Positions 1 to 8,858 of a stretch of DNA of 64,000 nt are shown here, piece after piece. Each line of letters starts with the position of its first letter. Position 1 is the first letter of the stretch. The notes under the pieces are model-generated. The model worked only from the letters and a program-made list of their open reading frames with translations. It had not been told where the DNA came from and did no database searches. The translations under genes and the position numbers were made by a program. This DNA is from Sphingobium phenoxybenzoativorans (GTDB lineage Bacteria; Pseudomonadota; Alphaproteobacteria; Sphingomonadales; Sphingomonadaceae): positions 62,001 to 126,000 of the forward strand of contig NZ_MINO01000001.1 in assembly GCF_001757355.1 (NCBI RefSeq), read 5' to 3'.

Positions 1-68
1 GCAATCCATAGGTCATGGCGGCATCATCTTTCCGCTAGGATGGCGAAAAGGCATAGGAGACTCGATAG

Positions 69-1499
69 ATGGCCGAGAGCGATCCCAAGATCAAAGCACC
101 CCCGCAGATCACTGGCGAACCGCTGCCGCGCTGCCCCGGCACTTCCTATCGCGACCTGGCGCTCGCGGACACCAATGAGGTGCCGGAGTTTCTCTACCAG
201 GACGTCTATGAAAATCTGGGGTCTGCCCCCATTCCCGCCACGCGCTATACCGATCCCGCTTTCTTCGAGCTTGAGAAGGCGAAGATGTGGCCGAAAGTGT
301 GGCAGTTTGCCGCGCGTGAGGAGGAACTGCCGGAACCGGGCGACTATGTCGTTTATGAGAATGTCGGCAAGTCCTTCATCCTGATGCGGCAGGAGGATGG
401 CTCCATCAAGGCCTTCTACAATGTCTGCCTGCACCGCGGCCGTAAGCTCAAGCTGGAGGATGGCTGGACGGCGGAGCTGCAATGTCCCTTCCACGGCTTC
501 ACCTGGAACAATGATGGGTCGCTCAAGAATATTCCGTGCCGCTGGGACTTCTCTCACCTGTCGGATCAGAAAATGCAGTTGCCGGAGGTCTCGGTCGGCC
601 GCTGGGGCGGCTATATCTTCATCCGCGAGGCGAAGGAGGGGCCGACGATCGAGGAATTCCTCGCGCCCATGCCGGAACATTTCAAGCGGTGGAAGCATGA
701 GGAATGCGCCACTGCCCTCTGGGTGGGCAAGGTGATCCCGGCCAACTGGAAGGTGGTGATGGAGGCTTTCATGGAAAGCTGGCACACCGTTGTCACCCAT
801 CCGCAATTGCTGCCGTTCACCGGCGACGCCAACTCGACGTATAATATCTATGGCGACCATGTGAACCTGACGGTCACACCCTTCGGCACCATGTCCCCGC
901 ATATCGATCCGGAGGGTAAGGAGCAGCAGTGGATCGTCGACGAGTTCGTCAAATATAACGGCCGCTCGTCCGACAATTATGAGGATAAGGAAGCGGCGGC
1001 AGGCGGCTTTGCCGTCAAGGTGCCCGATGGCGTCACCGCCCGCGCGGCCCTGGGCGAAAGCCTGCGCGAAACCACAACCCGCATGTTCGGCCATGACGTC
1101 AGCTTCGCGTCGGATAGCGAGATGATGGATGCGCTGCTGTATAACGCCTTCCCCAACTGGAGTCCCTGGGCGGGGTTCCAGCCGAATATCGTCTATCGCT
1201 GGCGGCCATGGCATGATGTCGACCATTGCCTGATGGAGGTCCGCATCCTCACCCGCGTCCCGCCGGGGCAGGAAGCGCCGAAAGCGCCCGCCATGCATTT
1301 CCTGACCGATGACGAGAAATGGACGGCGGCGGCCGAGATCGGCATCCTGGGCGACGTGTTCGAGCAGGATATGGAAAATCTGCCCTTCGTGCAGCAGGGG
1401 CTGAAAAGCTCTGCGAATGGCGAGGTGCAACTGGCCAATTATCAGGAAATCCAGATCCGCCAGTTCCAGAATACGCTCATGAAATATATCGAAGCCTGA
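69..1499 (+). CDS. Rieske non-heme iron oxygenase, large (alpha) subunit
   Basis: A ring-hydroxylating or demethylating oxygenase alpha subunit of 476 residues, usual for the family. The Rieske [2Fe-2S] ligands are visible as Cys120-x-His122 and Cys139-x2-His142. The C-terminal catalytic domain carries an ESWHTVVTH segment (Glu-x2-His-x4-His), which fits the mononuclear iron site. Oxygen activation needs electrons from a ferredoxin and a reductase; a Rieske ferredoxin lies at 20998 and a ferredoxin reductase at 39501, but neither is adjacent. The ATG is preceded by AGGAGA at 55-60, eight bases away. A CurA-like reductase follows within 10 bases, so the two are probably co-transcribed. The substrate is unknown. 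Confidence 0.93.
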   Translation: MAESDPKIKAPPQITGEPLPRCPGTSYRDLALADTNEVPEFLYQDVYENLGSAPIPATRYTDPAFFELEKAKMWPKVWQFAAREEELPEPGDYVVYENVGKSFILMRQEDGSIKAFYNVCLHRGRKLKLEDGWTAELQCPFHGFTWNNDGSLKNIPCRWDFSHLSDQKMQLPEVSVGRWGGYIFIREAKEGPTIEEFLAPMPEHFKRWKHEECATALWVGKVIPANWKVVMEAFMESWHTVVTHPQLLPFTGDANSTYNIYGDHVNLTVTPFGTMSPHIDPEGKEQQWIVDEFVKYNGRSSDNYEDKEAAAGGFAVKVPDGVTARAALGESLRETTTRMFGHDVSFASDSEMMDALLYNAFPNWSPWAGFQPNIVYRWRPWHDVDHCLMEVRILTRVPPGQEAPKAPAMHFLTDDEKWTAAAEIGILGDVFEQDMENLPFVQQGLKSSANGEVQLANYQEIQIRQFQNTLMKYIEA

Positions 1500-1507
1500 G
1501 CAGTCAC

Positions 1508-2497
1508 ATGCGGCAGATGACATTGGCGGACCGCCCCGTGGGGCGGCCCGTCGCGCATAGCGACTTTGCGATGGTCGATGGACCTACGCCAGAGGTAGGG
1601 CCGGGCGACATGCTGCTGGCCGTGCGCTGGCTTGGGTTCGAACCGGCGCAGAAGGGCTGGATGGAGAATTTCGGCGGTTATGTCGCGCCAATGGAGATTG
1701 GCGACGTCATGCGCGGCATGGGCGTGGCGGAGGTCGTCGAAAGCCGTGACGGCAAATGGCCCGTGGGTACGATGGTCACGGGCATGACGGGCTGGACCGA
1801 ATATCTGGTCAGCGACGGGACGGGATTCGACGTCTGCCATCCGGGCTTGCCGCCAGAGGCGATGCTGGGCGTGCTCGGCATTCCTGGCCTCACCGCCTGG
1901 GTCGGCATGCACAGGATCGGCAAGCCGGTCGCCGGAGATGTTGTGGTTGTTTCAGGCGCGGCGGGCGCGACCGGTTCCGTGGCTGGCCAGCTTGCCAGGA
2001 TCGCGGGCGCTTATGTGATCGGCATTGCTGGCGGTCCGGAAAAATGCCGCTGGCTTGTCGAGGAGGCGGGCTTCGACGCCGCCGTCGACTATAAGGCGGG
2101 CGATGTCTCCAAACAGCTCAAGGCACTCGCGTCCAAAGGCATCGACGTCATCTATGACAATGTCGGCGGGGATATTCTCGACGCCATGCTGGCCCGCATT
2201 GCGATTGGTGCGCGGGGGGTGCTCTGCGGCGGCATCAGCCGCTATGAGCAGGGCGGCAAGATCGCCGGACCTGCCAATTATTTCAACCTTGTCCTCCGCC
2301 GCGCAAGCATGGAGGGCTTCATCGTCCTAGACCATGAAAGCGAGTGGCCCGCTATCCGCGAACGGTTGGCCGCCCTTGTGCTCGACGGAAAACTGAAATG
2401 GCAGGCCGATGTGCTGGAGGGTCTGGAAAACGCTCCCGCCGGTCTCGCCCGCCTGTTCGACGGATCGAACCGGGGGAAGCAGGTGCTGCGGCTTTAG
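1508..2497 (+). CDS. CurA-like NADP-dependent MDR oxidoreductase (paralog 1)
   Basis: A medium-chain dehydrogenase/reductase of the zinc-independent CurA/leukotriene B4 dehydrogenase type, which reduces alpha,beta-unsaturated carbonyls with NADPH. About 329 residues. The nucleotide-binding segment reads GAAGATGSVAGQLARIAG and is followed by the IAGGPEKC motif shared with the paralogs at 2728 and 19839. The reading frame is open further upstream into the oxygenase gene, but the ATG at 1508, just after the oxygenase stop, gives the family-length protein; ATG 1517 is an alternative. Likely the second gene of the Rieske operon, acting on an unsaturated ketone or CoA-ester intermediate (inference). 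Confidence 0.88.
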   Translation: MRQMTLADRPVGRPVAHSDFAMVDGPTPEVGPGDMLLAVRWLGFEPAQKGWMENFGGYVAPMEIGDVMRGMGVAEVVESRDGKWPVGTMVTGMTGWTEYLVSDGTGFDVCHPGLPPEAMLGVLGIPGLTAWVGMHRIGKPVAGDVVVVSGAAGATGSVAGQLARIAGAYVIGIAGGPEKCRWLVEEAGFDAAVDYKAGDVSKQLKALASKGIDVIYDNVGGDILDAMLARIAIGARGVLCGGISRYEQGGKIAGPANYFNLVLRRASMEGFIVLDHESEWPAIRERLAALVLDGKLKWQADVLEGLENAPAGLARLFDGSNRGKQVLRL

Positions 2498-2515
2498 TTC
2501 TGTTTGAAGTGTAGC

Positions 2516-2581
2516 GTGCTCCTGCGAAAGCAGGAGCCCAGTTCCGAGCGTGGGTCTGGGCTCCTGCTTTCGCAGGAGCAC
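2516..2581. repeat. REP-like perfect 25-bp inverted repeat
   Basis: Bases 2516-2540 and 2557-2581 are exact reverse complements (25 bp), separated by 16 bases. Each arm also contains its own smaller dyad built on CTCCTGC/GCAGGAG. It lies between two convergent genes, so the transcript from either side would fold into a long hairpin. This suits a bidirectional terminator or a REP element of the sphingomonad type. Confidence 0.85.
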
Positions 2582-2638
2582 GTTGTGTTTGTTGGCCTGG
2601 TAGCGCACGCTTTGGCCATTCGGCCGAACTCCCTACTT

Positions 2639-2703
2639 CCGTTCGCGTCGAGCGTAGTCGAGAAGTCTGCGCACTCACTTCTCGACTACGCCCGAAGCGA
2701 ACG
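2639..2703. repeat. Second REP-like inverted repeat
   Basis: Arms of about 28 bases (2639-2666 and 2676-2703) match at 26 of 28 positions when one is reverse-complemented. The arm core is GTCGAGAAGT/ACTTCTCGAC. It sits 58 bases after a different inverted repeat in the same convergent intergenic space. Its sequence family is distinct from the first hairpin. Confidence 0.8.
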
Positions 2704-2727
2704 GGGGCGGTAAAGAAGAACGGAGGA

Positions 2728-3738
2728 TCAAACCAGCTTCAGGATCATCTTCCCCTGATTGCTGCCTTCGAACAATCGGAGGAAGGCGGGATAGGCATTG
2801 TCTATTCCCTCATCGATATGCTCGTCGAAGCGCAGCTTGCCCTCGGCCACCAGCTTCGCCATCGCCATGCCGCCCTCGGCGAAACGGTCGAGAAACTCGC
2901 TGATCAGGAAGCCCCGGATGGTCGCCATGCGCGCGATGAGTTGCCACAGATTGCGTGTGCCATAAGCTTCGCCATTATATTCGGAGATCAGCCCACACAG
3001 CCCGATCCGGGCATAAGGATTGATATGCGTCAGCGTCGCGTCCAGCCCGATCCCGCCGACATTTTCGAACACCAGATCGATGCCGTCGGGGCAGGCTTCG
3101 CCGATCGCCTGGGTCAGCGCCTCAACATCCTTGCCGCGATAATCGATCGCCGCGTCGAAGCCATAATCGTCGATCAGCCGCTTGCACTTGGCGGGTCCTC
3201 CGGCAATGCCCACGACCCGCGCGCCCGCCAGCTTGCCCAACTGCCCGGCCATTGATCCGACGGCGCCGGCGGCGCCGCTGATCAGGAAGGTTTCGCCCGC
3301 CTTGGGCTTCAATATCTCCGTGACGCCAAACCAGGCCGTCAGCCCGACCGCGCCCATGACTGACAGATAATTTGTCACCGACGGCACGATGGTTGCGTCG
3401 ATCCGGCTGGTGAATCCGCCCTTCTTCGCGACCGAATAATGCTCGATCTTGTTGAGGCCCATCACCCAGTCGCCCGGCGCAAAGCCATCGACATTGCTTG
3501 CCTCGACCACGCCGACCGTCGTCGCGCGCACGGCGTCGCCCAGTTCCACCGGCGGCAGATAGCTCGGCACATCATCGAGCCAGCCGCGAATGGCGGGGTC
3601 GAGCGAGGCATAATGGTTGCGGATCAATATCTCGTCCGGGCCGATGGCGGGCACCGGCTCGTCGACCAGCGTGAAATCGCTGGCCTGCGGCGTGCCATCC
3701 GGCCGGGCGGAGAGGAGGAAGCGGCGGTTGATGGTCAT
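2728..3738 (-). CDS. CurA-like NADP-dependent MDR oxidoreductase (paralog 2)
   Basis: 336 residues, the same zinc-independent MDR family as the gene at 1508. The coenzyme-binding stretch is GAAGAVGSMAGQLGKLAG, followed by IAGGPAKC. The protein ends GKMILKLV, the typical family C-terminus. It is the last gene of a minus-strand set (SDR, fused SnoaL, SnoaL, MDR) and starts one base after the stop of the SnoaL-like gene, so it is surely in that operon. Function inferred: reduction of an enone or enoyl intermediate of the same pathway. It is not a duplicate copied in place, since the proteins differ throughout. Confidence 0.9.
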   Translation of the reverse strand: MTINRRFLLSARPDGTPQASDFTLVDEPVPAIGPDEILIRNHYASLDPAIRGWLDDVPSYLPPVELGDAVRATTVGVVEASNVDGFAPGDWVMGLNKIEHYSVAKKGGFTSRIDATIVPSVTNYLSVMGAVGLTAWFGVTEILKPKAGETFLISGAAGAVGSMAGQLGKLAGARVVGIAGGPAKCKRLIDDYGFDAAIDYRGKDVEALTQAIGEACPDGIDLVFENVGGIGLDATLTHINPYARIGLCGLISEYNGEAYGTRNLWQLIARMATIRGFLISEFLDRFAEGGMAMAKLVAEGKLRFDEHIDEGIDNAYPAFLRLFEGSNQGKMILKLV

Positions 3739-3739
3739 T

Positions 3740-4276
3740 TTATCGTCCCGATGTCCCTGACGCCCAATCGAGCGTCTGGCTGAAATCCGCGCCGTTGCGG
3801 CCGGGCAGGTGGACCAGTGGCATGTCGGCCATGAAGCCGTCGCTCGCCTTGTCCTTGCGCGCCCAGTCGATCAGTTCCCGGCGGCGCTGGATCGCCCATT
3901 TGCCGTTCTTGTTGGTATATTCGTCGATGTAGCGCCCGGCCATGAACAGGTCGACATCCTCGCCTTCTTCGGTCAGGCGGTGCCAGGCGAAGAAATAGAC
4001 TTCACCGCTGCCCGTGCCCGCCTCGGCATCTACCGTCAGGTCCATCTGCCCGATCAGATGCTGGCTACCGCTCATCCCGGCGAGAAAGCCCTGCGCAAAG
4101 TCGGTATAGGCCTTGGGGCCGCCGCGCAGCAGCCCGCAATCGACATCGGAATCGTCATGGAACGCCGTCATCTGCAGCGCATGGTCCAGCCGGTCCTGCC
4201 CGCGCATATAATTGAATATCGCCTGCTGAATGTCCCGCCGCGCGGCGAGATCGCGTATTTCCGCTTCCAGGTTCAC
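3740..4276 (-). CDS. SnoaL/NTF2-like protein
   Basis: A 178-residue alpha+beta barrel protein of the SnoaL-like (NTF2 superfamily) group. Family hallmarks seen are an N-terminal helix with ALQMTAFHDDSDVDC, a mid-section HRLTEEGEDVDLFMAGRYIDEY and a basic C-terminal part. Such proteins act as ketosteroid-isomerase-like isomerases, dehydratases or small hydroxylating subunits. The start is GTG at 4276, supported by AAGGA eight bases upstream. It lies 25 bases downstream of a tandem SnoaL fusion, so three SnoaL domains are encoded in a row. The exact reaction cannot be told from sequence. Confidence 0.85.
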   Translation of the reverse strand: MNLEAEIRDLAARRDIQQAIFNYMRGQDRLDHALQMTAFHDDSDVDCGLLRGGPKAYTDFAQGFLAGMSGSQHLIGQMDLTVDAEAGTGSGEVYFFAWHRLTEEGEDVDLFMAGRYIDEYTNKNGKWAIQRRRELIDWARKDKASDGFMADMPLVHLPGRNGADFSQTLDWASGTSGR

Positions 4277-4301
4277 CGGTCAGTCCTTCTTTCTGGCCGT
4301 T

Positions 4302-5396
4302 TCAGTTCCACAGGGCATAAACGGGGTCTTCCGGTCCCCGCCGGCCCAGCAGGTCGAGCGGCGCATACATGCCGTCATTGCTGTGCGTGGTGGCGTCCAC
4401 CCGGTTCCAGTCGCACACGAAGCTGCGCTCGGAGATCTTCCATATTCCCGCGCGCCGTTCGAACCGGTCCAGATAGCGGCCGCCGGTGAGCATTTCCGAC
4501 TGGCTGCCATCCTCATTGGTCATGGTGGACACGGCGATCACATAGGTTTCGCCGACGGCGGCGTTCCCGGTCACCTCGATCCACTGGTTGGCGATCGAAT
4601 GGAATGTCTGGTTGAACACGGCCTTCACGATCCGGCAGATTTCCGTCGCGAACTGTTGGCCGCCGCCATTGAACGCACCACTGATGACGATGCTGTCGTC
4701 ATGGAAGATGGTTTTGAGCAGATCCTCGTCCGCCCGGTCCACGCCGCGGCAATAGGCCATGGTCAGGTCGGCGATCTTTTGCCGCGAAATGACGGCATCA
4801 ATGGCCGCTTCGTCCGGGGGCGGGTTGCTCATGCCCTGGTCTCCTTCTTGTATCAGTCTGTTTTTTGCGGCGGCCGACGCCAGCAGCGCGATGCCCGGAT
4901 CGGCCGCGCCTTGCGCGCCCGCGGGAACATGGTTGGCAAGCGAGCCGAGGGCGGGCGGCGCATAGGCCCCAGGCCAGTTGGCGTTGACGTCCATGACATA
5001 TTGGCGGTGGGACAGGCGCCAGACCCCGGCGCGCTTCTCATGGCGATCCAGATACCGGCCGCACACCAGCCGCTGCATCATTGCGCCATCGGGGTCGGGA
5101 GATTGCGCATAGGCGATGATATAGCTTTCTGATTTCGCCCTTTCCCCGTCCAGCAGGACCCACATCTGGCTGGTCCGGTGCAGCATCACGGGCTGCCCCT
5201 TATTGGCCGCTGTCAGCATCGCCGCGAGTTCCTTCGCCGGGCCGGCGAAGAAGCGGTAGTCGACTGTTGCGTCCTCATGATAGCAGTCGGCCAGCAGCGC
5301 TTCGTCCGCCCGGTCCACGCCGCGGCTGTGCTGCGCGATCCGTTGCCTGATCGCCTGCAGGTCGGCGACGCCGGAAAGATCGCCTGCGCCGCTCAC
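4302..5396 (-). CDS. Tandem SnoaL/NTF2-like fusion protein
   Basis: 364 residues made of two SnoaL-like domains, about 1-165 and 190-364. Both contain the CRGVDRADE/SRGVDRADE signature followed by a His-Asp-Asp or His-Glu-Asp segment and a GRYLDR motif. The usual family length is 130-180, so this is a fusion of two units. At the joint (about residues 175-190) there is a strong internal ribosome-binding site and ATG (4832), so the second domain may also be made alone as a 176-residue protein. The gene start is GTG 5396, overlapping the SDR stop by four bases. Fusion may be a recent loss of a stop codon. Confidence 0.82.
   Translation of the reverse strand: MSGAGDLSGVADLQAIRQRIAQHSRGVDRADEALLADCYHEDATVDYRFFAGPAKELAAMLTAANKGQPVMLHRTSQMWVLLDGERAKSESYIIAYAQSPDPDGAMMQRLVCGRYLDRHEKRAGVWRLSHRQYVMDVNANWPGAYAPPALGSLANHVPAGAQGAADPGIALLASAAAKNRLIQEGDQGMSNPPPDEAAIDAVISRQKIADLTMAYCRGVDRADEDLLKTIFHDDSIVISGAFNGGGQQFATEICRIVKAVFNQTFHSIANQWIEVTGNAAVGETYVIAVSTMTNEDGSQSEMLTGGRYLDRFERRAGIWKISERSFVCDWNRVDATTHSNDGMYAPLDLLGRRGPEDPVYALWN
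4830..4848 (-). promoter_or_regulatory. Internal ribosome-binding site and start inside the SnoaL fusion
   Basis: Read on the minus strand, AGAAGGAG (4848-4841) lies eight bases before an in-frame ATG (4832-4830). Spacing and match to anti-Shine-Dalgarno are ideal. The ATG begins exactly where the second SnoaL domain begins. This is the arrangement expected for a formerly separate downstream gene. Confidence 0.7.
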
Positions 5397-6139
5397 GCCA
5401 TCGTTTCTCCATTGTCGATGATGATGTGCGTGCCGGTGATCTGGCGGGATTCCTCCGACGCCAGGAACAGGACCAGGTTGGCCACATCCTCCGGCTGGCC
5501 CTGGCCATGCGCATTGGCCTGATCCAGTCCGGCGGTGTCGGCCGGAAGCTGCGCTATCGCCTGCTGCGTCATCGGGGTATCATGCGCGCCCGGCGCGATC
5601 GCGTTCACCCGGATCTTGTAGCCCTGCTCCTGGCAATGGACGGCGATGCTGCGCGACATGGCGATGATGCCCGCCTTGGCCGCGGAATAGGCCGGAATGC
5701 TGCTGAGGCCCTTCAACGCCGCGACGGACGCCACGTTGATGATCGATCCGCCGCCGCCCTTGGTCATGAAAGGGATCGCCGCCTTGCAGCCAAGGAAGCA
5801 GCCGTCGACCATCACCTCCACCTGCAGGCGGAAATCGGCGAGCGAGGCGTCCTCCACCGTGCCGAAACGGACAAGCCCGGCGTTGTTTACCAGCACATCC
5901 AGCTTGCCGAAATGCGCGATCGTCTTCGCGATCACGTTCCGCCATTGCGCCTCGTCGCGCACGTCATGCTTCAGGAACAATGCGCCGGGAATGGAGGCGG
6001 CGGTTTCTTCGCCCAGCGCCTCCTGTACGTCGGTAATGACCACCTTCGCGCCCTCGGCCGCCAGCAGCCTCGCGTCGGCCGCGCCCAATCCGGATGCGCC
6101 GCCCGTGATCAATGCGACCTTTCCGGCTACCCTGTTCAT
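5393..6139 (-). CDS. SDR family oxidoreductase (classical)
   Basis: A 248-residue classical short-chain dehydrogenase. The Rossmann motif TGGASGLG is near residue 13, NNAG follows about residue 88, and the catalytic YSAAK is near residue 150. The C-terminal ITGTHIIIDNG is typical. NAD(H) preference is suggested by an acidic residue after strand 2 (VVITD). It is the first gene of the minus-strand operon and overlaps the SnoaL fusion by four bases (GTGA), which implies translational coupling. Probable role: oxidation of a hydroxyl produced by an oxygenase. Confidence 0.92.
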   Translation of the reverse strand: MNRVAGKVALITGGASGLGAADARLLAAEGAKVVITDVQEALGEETAASIPGALFLKHDVRDEAQWRNVIAKTIAHFGKLDVLVNNAGLVRFGTVEDASLADFRLQVEVMVDGCFLGCKAAIPFMTKGGGGSIINVASVAALKGLSSIPAYSAAKAGIIAMSRSIAVHCQEQGYKIRVNAIAPGAHDTPMTQQAIAQLPADTAGLDQANAHGQGQPEDVANLVLFLASEESRQITGTHIIIDNGETMA

Positions 6140-6341
6140 GGCGTCATGCTCTCCAAACGACTATAGTGTCTTGATAAACCGCTAGAGCATCGTGCCGCCG
6201 ATCCCGACTAGCACTTAGGGGAGGGTGAAGCAGCGGACCCTAGCAGAAAGCCGAGTTGGCCCTGCATGGCAGGGGCATAAAGTCGGCTGGGAGCGCACCC
6301 GGCGACAGCCGGGGCAGGACGCAGCGAGCGAGGATGGACCA

Positions 6342-7676
6342 TTGACGAAAGAGCATTTTCTCGGCCGGACGCTTGAGGCTTTCGATCCGCCCGTGCGCGG
6401 TGACGCGATCACCGGCGAACGCTATTATTCCAAGAGCTGGGCGCGCGCCGAATGGCGCAACGTCTTTTCGAAGGTCTGGCATATCGGCGGCATGCTGGCC
6501 GACCTGGAGGAGCCGGGCGACTGGATCACCCATAATCTGATGCGCGACAGCGTGATGATGATCCGGCAGGAGGATGGCTCGGTCCGCGCCTTCTTCAACG
6601 CCTGCATCCATCGCGGCAACCGCCTGCTCTGGTCCGACATGGGCAGCAATGAGCGCATCACCTGCTCCTATCATAGCTGGCAGTTCGGCAAGGATGGCAC
6701 GCTGCTGTTCGCGCAGGATGCGGAGGATTTCCCCGGGGGGAACCCATGTGGCAAGGCGCATCTGACCGAGATCGCCTGCGCCAAATGGGGACCGTTCGTC
6801 TGGTTCAACATGGACAAGGACGCGACGCCGCTCCACGAATGGCTGGCGCCCCTGACCGAGCAGCTTGCCGGATATCAGATGGAGACGATGACGCGCGTGC
6901 TCGACGTGCGCTGCGAAATCCCTTGTAACTGGAAGATCATCCGCGACAATTTCAACGAGAGCTATCATCTGCCGACGCTCCATCCGGAGCTGGCGAGCTT
7001 CATCGACGACGAATATACCGACACCAGCTTCGAAATGTATCCCAGCGGCCATAACCGCATGGTGCAGAAGGGGTGTCACCCCTCCAAACGGCTCGACTAT
7101 CCCGATGCGATGCAGCCGCTGATCGAGGATAATCTGCGCGAATGGGGTCTCGACCCCGCCGATTTTGTCGACAAGGCGACGGAGGCCCGCCGCGCGATCC
7201 AGCTCGCCAAGCGCAGGCTGGGGCCGGAGCGCGGCTTCCGCCATTTCGATACGATGACGGATAGCCAGCTTACCGACTATTATCACTATACGCTCTGGCC
7301 GAACACGACGATCACCATGAGTCCGGACGGCTTCCAGATCCTGCGGTCGGAGCCGCATCCGACTGATCCGGAAAAATGCATTTTCGATCACTGGTATCTT
7401 ATGCCGCCGGTCGATGGCCGTAACGAGGTGGTGACGCCGGTCGGCGTCGTGCCTTTCGAACATGCGGAGCGCGAAGTCGTGATCTATGGCGAGGCGACGC
7501 TGGGTTATGTGGCGGATCAGGACATGTCGGTCGCGGTCGGCCAGCAGCAGGGCCTGCATTCCATGGGCTATAGGGGCGGGATCATCTCCGGCCAGGAAAA
7601 GCGCATCCAGCGGTTCCACGAACTGCTGAACGACGCATGCGGCATTCATGGAGCCTTGCCGGCGGACGCTGACTGA
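6342..7676 (+). CDS. Rieske non-heme iron oxygenase, large subunit (second)
   Basis: About 444 residues. Rieske ligands are Cys88-x-His90 and Cys108-x2-His111 from the proposed start. The catalytic domain has DNFNESYHLPTLHPE, the standard Asn/Glu-x3-His-x4-His iron site. The frame is open back to a GTG at 6225, but that codon abuts its purine-rich stretch directly. TTG 6342, with GAGGA seven bases upstream, gives the normal family N-terminus and is preferred. It differs clearly from the oxygenase at 69. It leads a plus-strand operon with a SnoaL protein, two SDRs and a TIM-barrel protein, all overlapping or nearly so. Confidence 0.9.
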   Translation: MTKEHFLGRTLEAFDPPVRGDAITGERYYSKSWARAEWRNVFSKVWHIGGMLADLEEPGDWITHNLMRDSVMMIRQEDGSVRAFFNACIHRGNRLLWSDMGSNERITCSYHSWQFGKDGTLLFAQDAEDFPGGNPCGKAHLTEIACAKWGPFVWFNMDKDATPLHEWLAPLTEQLAGYQMETMTRVLDVRCEIPCNWKIIRDNFNESYHLPTLHPELASFIDDEYTDTSFEMYPSGHNRMVQKGCHPSKRLDYPDAMQPLIEDNLREWGLDPADFVDKATEARRAIQLAKRRLGPERGFRHFDTMTDSQLTDYYHYTLWPNTTITMSPDGFQILRSEPHPTDPEKCIFDHWYLMPPVDGRNEVVTPVGVVPFEHAEREVVIYGEATLGYVADQDMSVAVGQQQGLHSMGYRGGIISGQEKRIQRFHELLNDACGIHGALPADAD

Positions 7677-8077
7677 TGAGCATGTTCGAGGATCGCGTCG
7701 CGATCAATGATGTGCTCGCGCGCTATGCCGATGCGGTGAACCAGCGCGATGCCGCCACCTGGGGGGCGACCTGGGACGAGGAGGGCGATTGGTTCCTCTT
7801 TGGACCTGATCCGGTCAAGGGGCGCGAGGCGATCGTAGCCGCCTGGAGCGAAGCGATGGCCGGTTTCCCCTTCGTTGTGATGTATGTGTCGCAGGGCGCG
7901 GTCGCGATTGAGGGGGATACGGCGTCGGGCCGCTCCTACAGCAGCGAGGTCGCCCGCACCGCCGATGGCAAGAAGCTGCGCGTCTATGGCTGCTACGAGG
8001 ATCGCTATCGCAAGCGGGATGGCGCGTGGGGCTTTTCCTACCGCCGTTTTTCCATCCTCCACAGCGAAGAATATTAA
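7676..8077 (+). CDS. SnoaL/NTF2-like protein
   Basis: A compact 133-residue SnoaL-like protein. The N-terminal helix RVAINDVLARYADAVNQRD and the strand pattern ending RYRKRDGAWGFSYRRF are those of the family. Its ATG overlaps the oxygenase stop (ATGA). Because it directly follows a Rieske alpha subunit it could be a divergent small (beta) subunit, as those share the NTF2 fold, or an independent isomerase/dehydratase. Sequence alone does not decide. Confidence 0.83.
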   Translation: MSMFEDRVAINDVLARYADAVNQRDAATWGATWDEEGDWFLFGPDPVKGREAIVAAWSEAMAGFPFVVMYVSQGAVAIEGDTASGRSYSSEVARTADGKKLRVYGCYEDRYRKRDGAWGFSYRRFSILHSEEY

Positions 8078-8096
8078 GACAAGTCAGGAGAAGATG

Positions 8097-8858
8097 ATGG
8101 GACGTCTGGACGGCAAGGTCGCGATCATATTGGGCGCGTCCGATCCCCGCAGCATGGGCGCGGCAACCGCCCGGCGGTTCGTGGCGGAGGGGGCTGATCT
8201 GGTGCTGGCCGCCCGCCGCAAGGACGCCGTGGCCGATGTCGCTGGTCCACTGGGGGCGACTGCCGTCGCCTGCGACATCACTGACGAGAATGACCTGGCC
8301 GCCCTCGCGAAGATGGCGGTCGATACCTATGGCAAGCTGGATATTGCGATCAACTATGCCGGAATCGAGGGCGGAGCGCCCATTATCGAGACGACAGCGG
8401 ATATGTTCCGGCAACAGGCGGATGTCCACTTCGTCGGGACCGGCCTGTTCATCAAGCAGATGGCGCTGGCCATGAAGGATGGCGGTTCGATCATCACGGC
8501 CTCCTCGCTCACCGTTCTGGTGCAGGCGCCGGGGCAGGGGGCCTATGCCGGGTCGAAGGGTGGCGCGGACGTGCTGGTCAAGGTTGCCGCCAATGAGCTG
8601 GGCGCAAGGGGCATCCGCGTCAACAGCATCGCGCCGGGCTTTACTAAGAGCGCCATGACCGACGCCTATTTCGCTATGGAGGCGGTGACCCGCGCTTTCC
8701 TGAAGGAAATGCCGCTTGGCCGCTTCCCGACCGTGGACGACATTGCCGACTGCGCGCTCTGGCTGGCGAGCGACGAGGCGTTCGTCACCGGCCAGCGGAT
8801 CGATGTGACCGCGGGGCAGGCGCTGCGCCGCACGCCGCGCATGGACGAGTTCGCCTGA
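8097..8858 (+). CDS. SDR family oxidoreductase
   Basis: A short-chain dehydrogenase of about 253 residues with a slightly altered glycine motif (GASDPRSMGAATA) of the enoyl-ACP-reductase-like or extended-gap type, an INYAG segment in place of NNAG, and active-site YAGSK. The frame is open well upstream, but the ATG at 8097, six bases after AGGAG, starts the family N-terminus MGRLDGKVAI; ATG 8094 is the alternative. The stop overlaps the next SDR start (TGATG). Likely oxidises or reduces a ring alcohol/ketone in the operon's pathway. Confidence 0.88.
   Translation: MGRLDGKVAIILGASDPRSMGAATARRFVAEGADLVLAARRKDAVADVAGPLGATAVACDITDENDLAALAKMAVDTYGKLDIAINYAGIEGGAPIIETTADMFRQQADVHFVGTGLFIKQMALAMKDGGSIITASSLTVLVQAPGQGAYAGSKGGADVLVKVAANELGARGIRVNSIAPGFTKSAMTDAYFAMEAVTRAFLKEMPLGRFPTVDDIADCALWLASDEAFVTGQRIDVTAGQALRRTPRMDEFA

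Noticed and set aside
24-1523. 499-codon minus-strand frame opposite the first Rieske oxygenase
   Set aside because: Antisense shadow; the plus-strand product has complete Rieske and iron-site motifs.
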